The position numbers and the translations under genes were made by a program. A DNA stretch of 50,505 nucleotides from Bacillus dicomae (lineage in GTDB: Bacteria; Bacillota; Bacilli; Bacillales; Bacillaceae_G), in NCBI RefSeq assembly GCF_006494425.1, contig NZ_VHIV01000014.1:1-50505 (forward strand), read 5' to 3'. The notes beneath the pieces are model-generated. The model saw only the letters and a list, made by a program, of their open reading frames with translations. It did not search any database and had not been told where the DNA came from. Shown here piece by piece: positions 40,995 to 48,484 of this stretch. Every line of letters begins with the position of its first letter. The first letter of the stretch is position 1.

Positions 40995-41677
40995 CAAATG
41001 TATATGTAACGGATGAACATTACTTACTAGCTAACAGAAATGGGATTTCTAAAAAGAATGTAGATCAAAGAGTATATGAATACGGTTGGGGGATTGAAAA
41101 AGCTATTTCACATCCATTACACAAAACGAGTAAAGGAAAACAGAATAGAGCAATGGTATTACTGGCAGAAAAAAATGGGATTAGCTACCAAACGTATATT
41201 AAAAGGATAAAAAAAGGAATGGATTTGCACGAAGCGGCTACAAAGCGTTCTGATATGTCTTTAGAACTAGAAATGGCTTTGAATAATGGGATTTGCAAGA
41301 GAACATTTTACAAACGTGTTGAACGCGGTATGAACACGTATGAAGCGGCAACAAAACCATTAAAGAATAAAAAGTTTTCTAAACAATATAAGAAAGAACT
41401 AGAAATAGCTAAACAAAACGGAATTACTTATCAAAAGTTTTATAACAGGGTTATGAATTTAGGTTTTGACCCAATGGAAGCAGCGACGAAAAAGTCAATC
41501 GAAAGAAGCAGCAACGCGGCTATAGCAATTAAAAATGGAATAAGCGAAAACACATATTACCAACGTATCCATAAAGGGTGGAGCGAAGAAGATGCAATGA
41601 CAATTCCAGTAGTGAAAAGTAAGAGGTATTTCAATCGTGAACAAAAAGCGAATCTACATAGAAGTACTACTGCGTAA
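40991..41677 (+). CDS. NGI-repeat protein 3
   Basis: 228 residues built of six repeat units (ANRNGISKKNVDQRVYEYGW; AEKNGISYQTYIKRIKKGM; ALNNGICKRTFYKRVERGM; AKQNGITYQKFYNRVMNLGF; AIKNGISENTYYQRIHKGW, and remnants). Very basic. Grew by internal duplication from the same unit as its two neighbours. Overlaps the FbpA-like gene. Confidence 0.75.
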   Translation: MTNVYVTDEHYLLANRNGISKKNVDQRVYEYGWGIEKAISHPLHKTSKGKQNRAMVLLAEKNGISYQTYIKRIKKGMDLHEAATKRSDMSLELEMALNNGICKRTFYKRVERGMNTYEAATKPLKNKKFSKQYKKELEIAKQNGITYQKFYNRVMNLGFDPMEAATKKSIERSSNAAIAIKNGISENTYYQRIHKGWSEEDAMTIPVVKSKRYFNREQKANLHRSTTA

Positions 41678-41780
41678 AGGGATTTACAAAGAAGAAAGTA
41701 CAGGTCGTCAGCTGTATGAAATGGATGAAAAGGAGCTATTCGAATTAATAAAAGGAGATGGGGAGAATGATAGAGAGTAA
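41637..41780 (+). CDS. FbpA-like small basic protein
   Basis: 47 residues; LLRKGIYKEESTGRQLYEMDEKELFELIKG fits the Fur-regulated basic protein A family often found in B. cereus phages. GTG 41637 behind AAGAGGT, inside the end of the previous gene. No Fur box was sought in detail. Confidence 0.6.
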   Translation: MNKKRIYIEVLLRKGIYKEESTGRQLYEMDEKELFELIKGDGENDRE

Positions 41781-42144
41781 GTTTCGCGTATGGTCTAAAC
41801 ACACTAAGAAGATGTTTCATGATGGATTTTACATTTCGCAAAATGGTGATTTATTTCAAAATGATTCCTTAGATTACAAAAGTAAAGATTTATATGAAGT
41901 TATGCAATACACAGGGTTAAAGGATTCGAAAGGAAACGAAATTTACGAAGGTGACATTGTAAAAATTAGTGATCACCCTTTCCAAGGATCGATTGATATA
42001 AATGGAAATTATGAAGTTTACCATAACGAATATATGGAACTGAGTTGCGGCGGTTGGTACCTTCACAGAATGAGACACTGGGCAGAAGTGATTGGTAATA
42101 AATATGAAAATAATAACCTATTAAAAGGAGCGGATGAAGAATGA
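41767..42144 (+). CDS. YopX-family protein
   Basis: 125 residues. SKFRVWSKHTKKMF … VMQYTGLKDSKGNEIYEGDIV … EVIGNKYENNNLL is the YopX signature. Common in Firmicute phages; function unknown. AAAGGAGATGGGGAG site. Confidence 0.92.
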   Translation: MIESKFRVWSKHTKKMFHDGFYISQNGDLFQNDSLDYKSKDLYEVMQYTGLKDSKGNEIYEGDIVKISDHPFQGSIDINGNYEVYHNEYMELSCGGWYLHRMRHWAEVIGNKYENNNLLKGADEE

Positions 42145-42221
42145 TGGAATTACAAAACGGAGTTTATGAAATTACTAAATTAATTAGCGATGCAAAGGAG
42201 ACTGAAGAGAATGGCAACTAA
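42141..42221 (+). CDS. 26-residue peptide
   Basis: MMELQNGVYEITKLISDAKETEENGN, start inside the YopX stop, AAGGAG 10 bases upstream. Overlaps the thioredoxin-like gene. Possibly a translational coupler. Confidence 0.45.
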   Translation: MMELQNGVYEITKLISDAKETEENGN

Positions 42222-42492
42222 GATCATTATGTATACAGGAAATTCTTGTTCGAAATGTATGAGAGCGAAAGCAAATTTGGAAAACCTACCACCGGAAATA
42301 AAAGAAAATGTTGAATTGATTGAAAGGAATGTAGATGAAAATGAGCATGATTATAAATTTTTAACGGAACAATTAAAATCGAATTCGTTGCCTACGTTTC
42401 TTATTAACCCGGAAGAAGGTTCGACGGATTATAAACCGTTAATTGGATTTGATGAAAATATTGGGAAAATCATGTCAGCGATAGGGCTGTAG
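42211..42492 (+). CDS. thioredoxin/glutaredoxin-like protein
   Basis: 93 residues. CSKC active site near residue 12 (MYTGNSCSKCMRAKANLE), cis-Pro in SLPTFLI, a small glutaredoxin fold. May supply electrons to ribonucleotide reductase. GGAG upstream of ATG 42211. Confidence 0.8.
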   Translation: MATKIIMYTGNSCSKCMRAKANLENLPPEIKENVELIERNVDENEHDYKFLTEQLKSNSLPTFLINPEEGSTDYKPLIGFDENIGKIMSAIGL

Positions 42493-42502
42493 GAGGGATT
42501 GC

Positions 42503-42679
42503 ATGAAAAAAGAAACGAGAATTCAACTCGAATCAGAATTAGAAAGTGTACAAAGTGATGTTAGCAACACGAAGTTACATATCCACATGTTAAACCTGGA
42601 GAAACAAAAATCAGAAAGAAATTTATCAGAATTAGTTGATCGCAAAAATAAAATTATCAATTTACTAAAAGGGGCGTAA
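42503..42679 (+). CDS. small coiled-coil protein
   Basis: 58 residues, continuous heptads (LESELESVQSDV … MLNLEKQKSERNLSELV). AGGAGGG site. Unknown. Confidence 0.65.
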   Translation: MKKETRIQLESELESVQSDVSNTKLHIHMLNLEKQKSERNLSELVDRKNKIINLLKGA

Positions 42680-42683
42680 CGGA

Positions 42684-43130
42684 ATGAATTTAAGAGTGAA
42701 GATTAAGCGAGTGAAAGATGTGGAATTGCCGAAGTATGCAAAGCCCGGCGATAGTGGTTTTGATCTTGTAGCAGCAGAAGACACAATTATATGGCCAGGA
42801 GAAACGAAGGTCGTTCCAACTGGATTGGCATTTGAGATTCCACCAGGATATGAAATGCAGGTGCGCCCGCGTAGTGGTATGACGCGTAATACAAAACTAA
42901 GAGTAGTATTAGGAACGGTGGATAGTGGATACCGTGGAGAAGTTGGGGTACTGGTCGATAATATTGAATCGGTTAAAGGGAAATTCATGAATTCCCAACT
43001 GATTGAAAAAGGTACACGTATTGCACAGGGCGTCATAGCGCCAGTAGAAACAGCCCATTTCGTTGAAGTGGACGAGCTATCGGATTCAGAAAGAGGCAAT
43101 CGCGGGTTTGGGAGTACAGGGATAAAGTAA
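42684..43130 (+). CDS. dut: dUTP diphosphatase
   Basis: 148 residues. All five trimeric dUTPase motifs are present: KPGDSGFDLVA, RPRSGM, GTVDSGYRGEVGV, GTRIAQGV and NRGFGSTG. Hydrolyses dUTP to keep uracil out of DNA; some phage dUTPases also derepress mobile islands. Full length. Confidence 0.96.
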   Translation: MNLRVKIKRVKDVELPKYAKPGDSGFDLVAAEDTIIWPGETKVVPTGLAFEIPPGYEMQVRPRSGMTRNTKLRVVLGTVDSGYRGEVGVLVDNIESVKGKFMNSQLIEKGTRIAQGVIAPVETAHFVEVDELSDSERGNRGFGSTGIK

Positions 43131-43168
43131 GACAAAATTTGAATTTTATAAGAAATGGGGAGCGGAAA

Positions 43169-43567
43169 ATGAAAAAGAAAATAATTGCAGGTTTAATGTC
43201 GGTCATGGCGATTGTAGGTTTAACAGGTTGTGCTACGGAGGCGGATGTAGTTTCTGAGAATATGTCTAAATCGGCTGATTCATTTGAAGTGCAGCGTCGA
43301 GTAGTATTCTTTAACGGTATCACAGATAAGTATCTATTAACTATTGAAGGATTATGTGCCTTAGACGCATCAGATGCTAAGAAGGTAACTGTTACATGTA
43401 AGACAGGTAAGGACCAGTATAAGAAGCACTATCTAGGTATTAGTGATAACGTAAGCTACTTTATTGAACAGACAGATGCTAAGTACGAAGATGCATACCA
43501 TTACAAAGTACTATTTAGACCGGAAGAAATTATTCCAGATATTAAGTTGCAGACAAGCAATAAATAA
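43169..43567 (+). CDS. beta-sandwich lipoprotein
   Basis: 132 residues. Lipoprotein signal with lipobox LTGC, then a beta-rich domain (VQRRVVFFNGITDKYLLTIEGLC … KVTVTCKTGKDQYKKHYLGISDNVSYFIEQTD) typical of small phage lipoproteins. ATG 43169 follows GGGGAG. A tandem AAAT tract starts at the stop codon. Confidence 0.8.
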   Translation: MKKKIIAGLMSVMAIVGLTGCATEADVVSENMSKSADSFEVQRRVVFFNGITDKYLLTIEGLCALDASDAKKVTVTCKTGKDQYKKHYLGISDNVSYFIEQTDAKYEDAYHYKVLFRPEEIIPDIKLQTSNK

Positions 43568-43623
43568 ATAAATAAATAAAAAACTAAACAAAAACGCTAT
43601 TTTATTAGAAAAGGATGTGTAGT

Positions 43624-43812
43624 TTGAAATCTGAAGAAGTTAAACAACTTATAACTGATTTAGAACGGAGAAAATCAGGTTTAAAACGGATCCACTATGG
43701 CTTTTCGAGAATCCATAGTGAAGAATATCGTGAGGGTGTTAATAATCAAATAAGTATATTGGACCAGGTAGTTATGAGATTGAATTGGATTATGAGAGAT
43801 GAATGTAATTAG
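43624..43812 (+). CDS. small helical protein
   Basis: 62 residues (MKSEEVKQLITDLERRKSGLK…), TTG 43624 about 8 bases behind AAAAGG; ATG 43615 is in frame but lacks spacing. Coiled coil. Unknown. Confidence 0.6.
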   Translation: MKSEEVKQLITDLERRKSGLKRIHYGFSRIHSEEYREGVNNQISILDQVVMRLNWIMRDECN

Positions 43813-43855
43813 TATAAAAATTTCATTTTGTATAGAAGTGAGGTGAAAAACAAAC

Positions 43856-44023
43856 ATGTTAACTTGGATAACGATCAGCGTACTTGTTTATTTGGTAATC
43901 GGAATAGGATTATTAGTTTGGTCAGTAACTACTTCTTCCTGGGGAGGAATTATATTGTGTTTTGCAGTTCCAATTATCTTTTTCTGGCCTTACTTCATTA
44001 TAAGAAGTTTATTCGATAGATAA
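43856..44023 (+). CDS. two-pass membrane protein
   Basis: 55 residues with hydrophobic segments 3-24 and 31-51 (ITISVLVYLVIGIGLLVW; IILCFAVPIIFFWPYFII). GAGGTG upstream. Unknown. Confidence 0.65.
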   Translation: MLTWITISVLVYLVIGIGLLVWSVTTSSWGGIILCFAVPIIFFWPYFIIRSLFDR

Positions 44024-44041
44024 TATTCATCTCAAACAAAA

Positions 44042-44067
44042 GAGCAGCTAGCAAAAGCTAACTGCTC
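44042..44067 (-). terminator. hairpin with minus-strand T run
   Basis: GAGCAG, mismatch, TAGC-AAAA-GCTA, CTGCTC. On the minus strand TTTTGTTTG follows and the mismatch becomes G-U. No minus-strand gene is visible, so an antisense RNA is possible. Confidence 0.5.
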
Positions 44068-44156
44068 ATCTCCAAGGGGGAACAAGGAGAAAGTAACTTA
44101 ATGGGTTGTCTACAGTATTGACGGAATATTGAGTTTTATTCAGGGGAGGAAGGGAA

Positions 44157-44330
44157 ATGAAGAAATTCGGAATGTGGTTTTTCATAGTGAATTCTTTAAT
44201 AGCGTACTTGCTTGCTTTTCTGGTCTATACGGACGTTATTCCTGTGACAAAAGAGGGTATAACCTTATTGCTGATTGTCGTTGGTTTATGTTTCTTTAGC
44301 TTTAGCGCGAATGTGGGTGAAGATAAATGA
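44157..44330 (+). CDS. two-pass membrane protein
   Basis: 57 residues with two hydrophobic segments (FFIVNSLIAYLLAFLVY; ITLLLIVVGLCFFSFS). GGGGAGGAAGGG site. ATGA overlap with the next gene. Unknown. Confidence 0.68.
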   Translation: MKKFGMWFFIVNSLIAYLLAFLVYTDVIPVTKEGITLLLIVVGLCFFSFSANVGEDK

Positions 44331-44593
44331 AATGCCAACACAAGTGGATTGACATGGAAGATGGGACAAATGACAAGTTCTGTGTGAAATGTAGTGAAAA
44401 GGTGAAACAAATGCAAATCGTATTGCCTATAAGTATTCCTATTAGCATAAATGCAGCTTTACCAATGGCGAGGGAGAAAATGACTATAAACTCATACGGT
44501 CATTTACATGAAGTTTACAAAGATGAATGGGAAGCTGAGTTTTATAGGAAAAGAGGAATCGGAATTAATTCTTTAAGAAATACAACAAAATAA
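44327..44593 (+). CDS. small zinc-binding protein
   Basis: 88 residues. CQHKW … FCVKCSEK at the N-terminus suggests a CxH/CxxC zinc site. The remainder is not recognised. Coupled to the upstream membrane protein gene. Confidence 0.62.
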   Translation: MKCQHKWIDMEDGTNDKFCVKCSEKVKQMQIVLPISIPISINAALPMAREKMTINSYGHLHEVYKDEWEAEFYRKRGIGINSLRNTTK

Positions 44594-44622
44594 TCCTTTT
44601 AATAGAAAGCGAGGTTAAAAGA

Positions 44623-44799
44623 ATGGAAGGTAACGTAAAGCTATTAGGCGCAGATGGAATGTGCGGGATGGAGTTTACAGGAAGTAAGGTGAATGTTTAT
44701 AACGATGAAGGACATGTGATGGAGAGTATGACAACAAGGGAGCATGTTCAGGAAGTCATCGATTTTCTTGAAGAGTGTAAAGAACAAATGGAGGCGTAG
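44623..44799 (+). CDS. small protein, unknown
   Basis: 58 residues (MEGNVKLLGADGMCGMEFTGSKVNVYNDEG…), beta strands then a helix (HVQEVIDFLEECKEQM). GAGG upstream. Directly before rusA. Confidence 0.66.
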   Translation: MEGNVKLLGADGMCGMEFTGSKVNVYNDEGHVMESMTTREHVQEVIDFLEECKEQMEA

Positions 44800-44800
44800 C

Positions 44801-45217
44801 ATGATTAAATTCACAGTACTAGGGGAGCCCGTGGCTCAAGGTAGACCGAGAGCAGGTATTCGTAACGGGAAGATAAGTATGAGAGATCCAATGAAATCAA
44901 GAAATTTTAAACAGTATGTTGGATTAGTAGCTTCACAGTATGCACCAGAAAAATTACTAGAAGGACCATTACAACTTGAGGTGAAGGTGTACAAGCCTCC
45001 TCTCAAGTCCTTCTCCAAAAAGAAAGCATTGGCAGCAGAAGAAGGGTTACTGAGACCGATAACAAAGCCAGATGTCGATAATTATGTTAAAGGCGTGAAG
45101 GATGCACTAAACAAGGTCATATGGAATGACGACAGTCAGGTAGTGGATCTAAAGGTAAGTAAATGGTATTCAGAGAAACCGCGTGTTGAAGTAACTGTAA
45201 AGGAGCTGAACGAATGA
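44801..45217 (+). CDS. rusA: RusA-type Holliday junction resolvase
   Basis: 138 residues. GEPVAQGRPRAG and the acidic motif TKPDVDNYVKGVKDALNKVIWNDDSQVVDLKVSKWY are diagnostic. Cuts four-way junctions during recombination or packaging. GGAGGC before ATG 44801. Confidence 0.94.
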   Translation: MIKFTVLGEPVAQGRPRAGIRNGKISMRDPMKSRNFKQYVGLVASQYAPEKLLEGPLQLEVKVYKPPLKSFSKKKALAAEEGLLRPITKPDVDNYVKGVKDALNKVIWNDDSQVVDLKVSKWYSEKPRVEVTVKELNE

Positions 45218-45321
45218 CAAAGACGAAAATATATGTGTGGGACCGCATTGAAGGTAATGACAGAGTTATAGATGTATATTTTTCTAGACCAGCTAAGTTT
45301 AGTTATATCGATTGGATTTAA
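45214..45321 (+). CDS. 35-residue protein, unknown
   Basis: MTKTKIYVWDRIEGNDRVIDVYFSR…, starting in the rusA stop region with AAAGGAGCTG upstream. Not recognised. Confidence 0.58.
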   Translation: MTKTKIYVWDRIEGNDRVIDVYFSRPAKFSYIDWI

Positions 45322-45361
45322 TGGATAGCGGAACCATGACTAACAGTGTGGTGGGGGCTGT

Positions 45362-45448
45362 ATTGTAGTCATCGTTCCCTTATTCAACAAAGAGACATTA
45401 AAATTTCACGTACCTGATGTGAATGTAAAAAGACAAATTCAGAAATAG
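45362..45448 (+). CDS. possible small ORF with ATT start
   Basis: 28 codons (VVIVPLFNKETLKFHVPDVNVKRQIQK) behind GGTGGGGG. Needs an ATT start, so weak. It fills an otherwise empty gap before arpU. Confidence 0.3.
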   Translation: MVVIVPLFNKETLKFHVPDVNVKRQIQK

Positions 45449-45459
45449 GGGGATTACAG

Positions 45460-45843
45460 ATGGAGCAATTAGCATTCTTTCCAGAAATCACGAATGAGGA
45501 GTATAAATTAATACAAAAAGAAGTAGCAAAAGAGTTATTCAGTTACAGAGTTTTAAGGGTCCGTATGCAGAATCAGGAAGAGTGCTCAAATCAAAATATC
45601 TCCTTGTTCCCTGAATTACGTGACACTAAGAAAATCAATGATTACAAATACATTCAGATTAAACGAGCATTGGAACATGCTTTAGATCCAGAGCAAAGGG
45701 AAATCATTGAGCGGAAATATCTGAAGAACGGAATGGTAAGCGATAAGAATGTGAAAGCTCAAATGTTTTTAGAAAACAATTGGTTCTATGCTCAGAAGAA
45801 AAATGCGATTATGGCAATTGCTACGGCGCTAAGAATTATATAA
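45460..45843 (+). CDS. ArpU-family late transcription regulator
   Basis: 127 residues. DYKYIQIKRALEHALDPEQREIIERKYLKNGMVSDKNV resembles sigma-region-4/ArpU proteins that turn on late genes in Gram-positive phages. TAGGGGGA site. Last conserved early gene, ahead of the large structured region. Confidence 0.85.
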   Translation: MEQLAFFPEITNEEYKLIQKEVAKELFSYRVLRVRMQNQEECSNQNISLFPELRDTKKINDYKYIQIKRALEHALDPEQREIIERKYLKNGMVSDKNVKAQMFLENNWFYAQKKNAIMAIATALRII

Positions 45844-45858
45844 GTGGGGATGAAGCAA

Positions 45859-45981
45859 ATGAAACAACGATATAGATTATATTTAAATGGCGATTATTAT
45901 GGATTTGGACCAATTGACCATATAAATTCTTTAATAAGAGATTACCTTGTTGATTGTGAGTTATACGGAAGAGAAGAGTAG
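45859..45981 (+). CDS. 40-residue protein, unknown
   Basis: MKQRYRLYLNGDYYGFGPIDHINSLIRDYLVD…, GGGGATG upstream. Charged, Tyr rich. Role unknown. Confidence 0.55.
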   Translation: MKQRYRLYLNGDYYGFGPIDHINSLIRDYLVDCELYGREE

Positions 45982-46057
45982 ATTTTAGAGTAGAAAAGAT
46001 TGGTGGGAAACACGGATAAAATGCGGATAAATTAACGATAAAGGAGCGGATAAGCAA

Positions 46058-46120
46058 ATGCGTATTTCAAATTATTATTATCTTACAAGCTCATTAAAGA
46101 GCTTTTGGACAGCCCTTTGA
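46058..46120 (+). CDS. 20-residue ORF at the edge of the large RNA
   Basis: MRISNYYYLTSSLKSFWTAL, AAGGAG 11 bases upstream. Its stop overlaps a TTGACA (46117-46122). May be spurious or a leader. Confidence 0.3.
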   Translation: MRISNYYYLTSSLKSFWTAL

Positions 46121-47002
46121 CAACCGCATATCGAAGAGGATTAGTACACCTATAGTGAAACGTTCTTATGCGAGAATGTCACGTAACGTATACCGCATAG
46201 TAGGGCGGGCACGGCGGTACGAACCCGCGTTAAGACGAAAAGACCAATGAATGTATAACAATGACATATTCCAGTGTGGCGGGTGTGGTGAGATAACTCG
46301 CATTCGTCATGCTGTTTCTAATTTGTATCAATCGATCAGTACAGAATCCACCTTCTGTATTGAATATTGATATAAAATTCAATACTCCTGTTATGTTGAT
46401 TTCTAAGAATGGGGATGGTTTTCATGATTAAATGAATTCCGTTCTAAAAGTCTAAAAAAGTATACGTATCTCGTACATTAGTAATTACTCACGATTCTTA
46501 TTAATGACCAAAACGAGGGCAAAGAGTTCCGCTCTTTGTTTAAGCCAATACAGCGGAAATATTCCCCTTCCGTCCCTCTAGTGTATTGGTTAAAACAAGG
46601 CGTCGGAAGAAACACATACGTCTTGATATAAATCCTTTATAATTCGATATTGGCTTGCAAAGGCAACAGCTGAAGTATTAGCCAACTCTACGGAGTATAA
46701 ACGAGAAATGGTTTCGACTGTTTCTCCTTGGTTCAATATGATTAGCACTCGAGCTTATAAGAACAATAATTCCGCGGTGAAAATCTTATAAGGTTAGTTA
46801 TATTGGTCAAGGAGAAGTAGTTGAGATTAGATTCTTAGTCTTCTCCAGGTCACCGAACACAGGGCGTGTAGCCAAACTAGTTGATGCGGTGGCTTGGAGA
46901 AGGTTGAGAGTACTCAGCCTTAAACTAAGAGAAACTTTGCCATTTGTTTTCTCTCTTCCATCCCCTTGAAAGAAAGCTGTCACTTCGGTGGGAGCTTTTT
47001 TT
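46120..47002 (+). ncRNA. candidate giant structured non-coding RNA
   Basis: About 880 bases without a gene but dense in stable helices, ending in a terminator. Helices include 46155-46182; GCGGG/CCCGC 46205-46228; TATCAAT/ATTGATA enclosing TACAGAA/TTCTGTA 46326-46372; CAAAGAG/CTCTTTG 46520-46538; CCAATACA/TGTATTGG enclosing CGGAA/TTCCG 46545-46589; TTGGCT/AGCCAA 46650-46685; GAGAAA/TTTCTC 46703-46726; CTTATAAG pair 46754-46792; GGAGAAG/CTTCTCC 46811-46846; AGCCA/TGGCT 46870-46894; AAGGTTGAG/CTCAGCCTT 46900-46921; AGAGAAA/TTTCTCT 46928-46954. Size, phage setting and density recall the ornate RNAs GOLLD and ROOL; class membership is not shown. The 5' end is a guess. Confidence 0.75.
46973..47002 (+). 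terminator. terminator of the large RNA
   Basis: AAAGCT, one mismatch, TCAC, loop TTCG, GTGG, AGCTTT, then TTTTTTTATTTTTTG. Confidence 0.88.
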
Positions 47003-47206
47003 ATTTTTTGTAAACCGGGAATTAGCCGATTTACTTGAGTCGTGTATTAGTTCCCTGGTTTAGAAAGAATAATTTTCTTTGTTATATAGAAATTACACAT
47101 TAAACGCGAAGTTGAACAAAATGGGCATTTGGATTAAAGGATATCTATATAAATAGGTAGAATCTAATTATTTGATTCATATTTTAATCCAAGGGGTACA
47201 AATTCG

Positions 47207-47398
47207 ATGCGGCGTGAAAAGGATTTGTTGAAACGATGGAAGGCGGATTTGCAAGCTATTCAAGAAGAGAAAAGGCTGAAGAAGAAGGCTAAGAAAAAGA
47301 ATAAGAAATATAGCATTCCTGGTAATACAGCTGAATTCATGGATGGCAAGAATACTTATCGTAAAGAGAATGGGGTATGGAAGCAAAGAAATAAATAA
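47207..47398 (+). CDS. small Lys-rich protein
   Basis: 63 residues, extremely basic (RREKDLLKRWKADLQ … EEKRLKKKAKKKNKK). AAGGGGT 10 bases upstream. Could bind nucleic acid; it lies right behind the large RNA. Not recognised. Confidence 0.6.
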   Translation: MRREKDLLKRWKADLQAIQEEKRLKKKAKKKNKKYSIPGNTAEFMDGKNTYRKENGVWKQRNK

Positions 47399-47409
47399 TG
47401 TGAGGATAA

Positions 47410-47499
47410 ATGAGTTTGATTAAGTTTATAGCAATTATCGTAGGCGCTGCTGTGATCTTGGTGGTGTCTTATTTGTTGTTAAGGAAAGATAAGGGGTGA
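47410..47499 (+). CDS. 29-residue single-pass membrane peptide
   Basis: MSLIKFIAIIVGAAVILVV… with a basic end. GAGGA close upstream. Unknown role. Confidence 0.55.
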   Translation: MSLIKFIAIIVGAAVILVVSYLLLRKDKG

Positions 47500-47560
47500 G
47501 GGAATGAGGAAAGATACCTTAATTTAAAGGGGAACTGAATAGGTTTCACAATTCTATGAC

Positions 47561-47590
47561 TTGAAAGTTAGAGAATACTAAATATATAAT
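47561..47590 (+). promoter_or_regulatory. antitoxin promoter, locus B
   Basis: TTGAAA, 18-base spacer, TATAAT (47585-47590). Followed by inverted repeats ATATATAATG/CATTATATAT (47582-47621) and CTAATGT/ACATTAG, possibly an operator. Confidence 0.75.
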
Positions 47591-47653
47591 GGACATAAGC
47601 AATCTAATGTGCATTATATATACATTAGAGGTATAGTGATTCGTAAAGCAATC

Positions 47654-47683
47654 GGTCTTTCAGCGCGCCAACGCCAAAAGACC
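47654..47683 (-). other. hairpin with TTGGCG loop, 3' end of toxin-like mRNA B
   Basis: On the minus strand a 12-base stem (GGTCTTTTGGCG with CGCTGAAAGACC, two G-U) and loop TTGGCG. The two G-U pairs are mismatches on the plus strand, so folding is favoured in the toxin mRNA. Confidence 0.6.
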
Positions 47684-47697
47684 AGTAAAGAAAAAGA

Positions 47698-47787
47698 TTA
47701 CTTGTTTTCTTTTTTGCTTAACTGAATCATTCCAATAACAACTAAAAGCAATGTACCTATTGCTGTAACGGTGTTTGCATCCATCAT
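47698..47787 (-). CDS. tiny membrane peptide B, type I toxin-like
   Basis: 29 residues, sharing DANTV and AIGTLLLVVIG with peptide A at 30755, ending QLSKKENK. GTTGGTGATC before the start; a second ATG follows the first. One membrane segment. Transcribed opposite to peptide A. Confidence 0.7.
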   Translation of the reverse strand: MMDANTVTAIGTLLLVVIGMIQLSKKENK

Positions 47788-47805
47788 GTAGATCACCAAC
47801 TTTCT

Positions 47806-47838
47806 AAACTTTTCGTACGCCAATACGAAAAGTTTTTT
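47806..47838 (+). terminator. antitoxin terminator / toxin 5' hairpin, locus B
   Basis: Perfect 12-base stem AAACTTTTCGTA / TACGAAAAGTTT, loop CGCCAA, then Ts. On the minus strand it is the 5' UTR hairpin of the toxin-like mRNA with loop TTGGCG. Confidence 0.85.
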
Positions 47839-47927
47839 GTGTTTCGAATTCTCTATATACCGTATTACGTTTCAAAATAAGACACAAGATATATGTATAA
47901 ATTCTTTCTTTCTTTAACTTTTACTTT

Positions 47928-47949
47928 TCGACAAGACAGTCGGTTTTTT
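47928..47949 (+). terminator. short terminator-like hairpin
   Basis: TCGAC-AAGACA-GTCGG and six Ts. No gene lies upstream, so it would end a short RNA. Confidence 0.5.
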
Positions 47950-48032
47950 CAATACAATGACTATAAAACAACATTCTAAAACTTATGTCAATAAAGGGCT
48001 TTTCAAAAAAGTTGTCAGCGCCTTTCTTTATG

Positions 48033-48065
48033 AAACATATCGTTGTAGGAGACGATATGTTTTTT
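48033..48065 (+). terminator. strong terminator in gene-free stretch
   Basis: 11-base stem AAACATATCGT / ACGATATGTTT, eight-base loop, T run. The stretch 47840-48297 has no gene I can support apart from two plus-strand terminators, which suggests short RNAs. Confidence 0.75.
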
Positions 48066-48297
48066 GCTGATTTCTGAACGAATTCATTGTATCATGACGA
48101 AATGTTGAAATGAAAAGAACGTCTTATAAATTAAAGGGTGTTTGTATTATTAAGCGGCGATATCATTGATAAAAATAAAAAAATAAACGGCGGTCGTTAC
48201 CTGACGATTGAAAGGAAAAACAGTTTAAATTCATTGAATTACAGAACAAAACCTAACAAAACAAACGAACACAACGAACGAAAAAGAAAAGCAAGAA

Positions 48298-48390
48298 TCA
48301 AATGATCCCTGCTAGGTGGAGAGCTGTGATTAATTGACTGATAGCAATAATAAGCTCTGGTGAAAAATTAAATTCAAGTTTGATGTTCAT
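48298..48390 (-). CDS. 30-residue hydrophobic peptide
   Basis: MNIKLEFNFSPELIIAISQLI… with a strong AGGGAGGAG 7 bases before ATG 48390. One amphipathic or membrane segment. Another toxin- or holin-like mini protein. Overlaps no convincing plus-strand gene. Confidence 0.58.
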   Translation of the reverse strand: MNIKLEFNFSPELIIAISQLITALHLAGII

Positions 48391-48484
48391 GAGACTACTC
48401 CTCCCTTTATTAGTCCTTACATGGGTATATACAGACTGGAAGGAAGTTCGTAACAAAAAACAAATAAAAATAGAGATAGTCAAT

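Larger units (their letters stand above)
47597..47838 (+). ncRNA. predicted antisense RNA (antitoxin) of locus B
   Basis: Starts behind the strong promoter, runs opposite the whole toxin-like gene B and ends at the 47806-47838 terminator; about 240 bases. It exposes CGCCAA loops complementary to the toxin mRNA TTGGCG loops. Confidence 0.62.

Noticed and set aside
42665-43135. Minus-strand frame of 156 codons over the dUTPase gene
   Set aside because: Exact shadow of a gene with all family motifs.
46120-47002. tRNA cluster as explanation of the gene-free stretch
   Set aside because: No cloverleaf with T-loop GTTCGA-type motifs and CCA ends was found; helices are longer and nested.
46120-47002. 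CRISPR array or repeats as explanation
   Set aside because: No regularly spaced direct repeats; the pairings are inverted.
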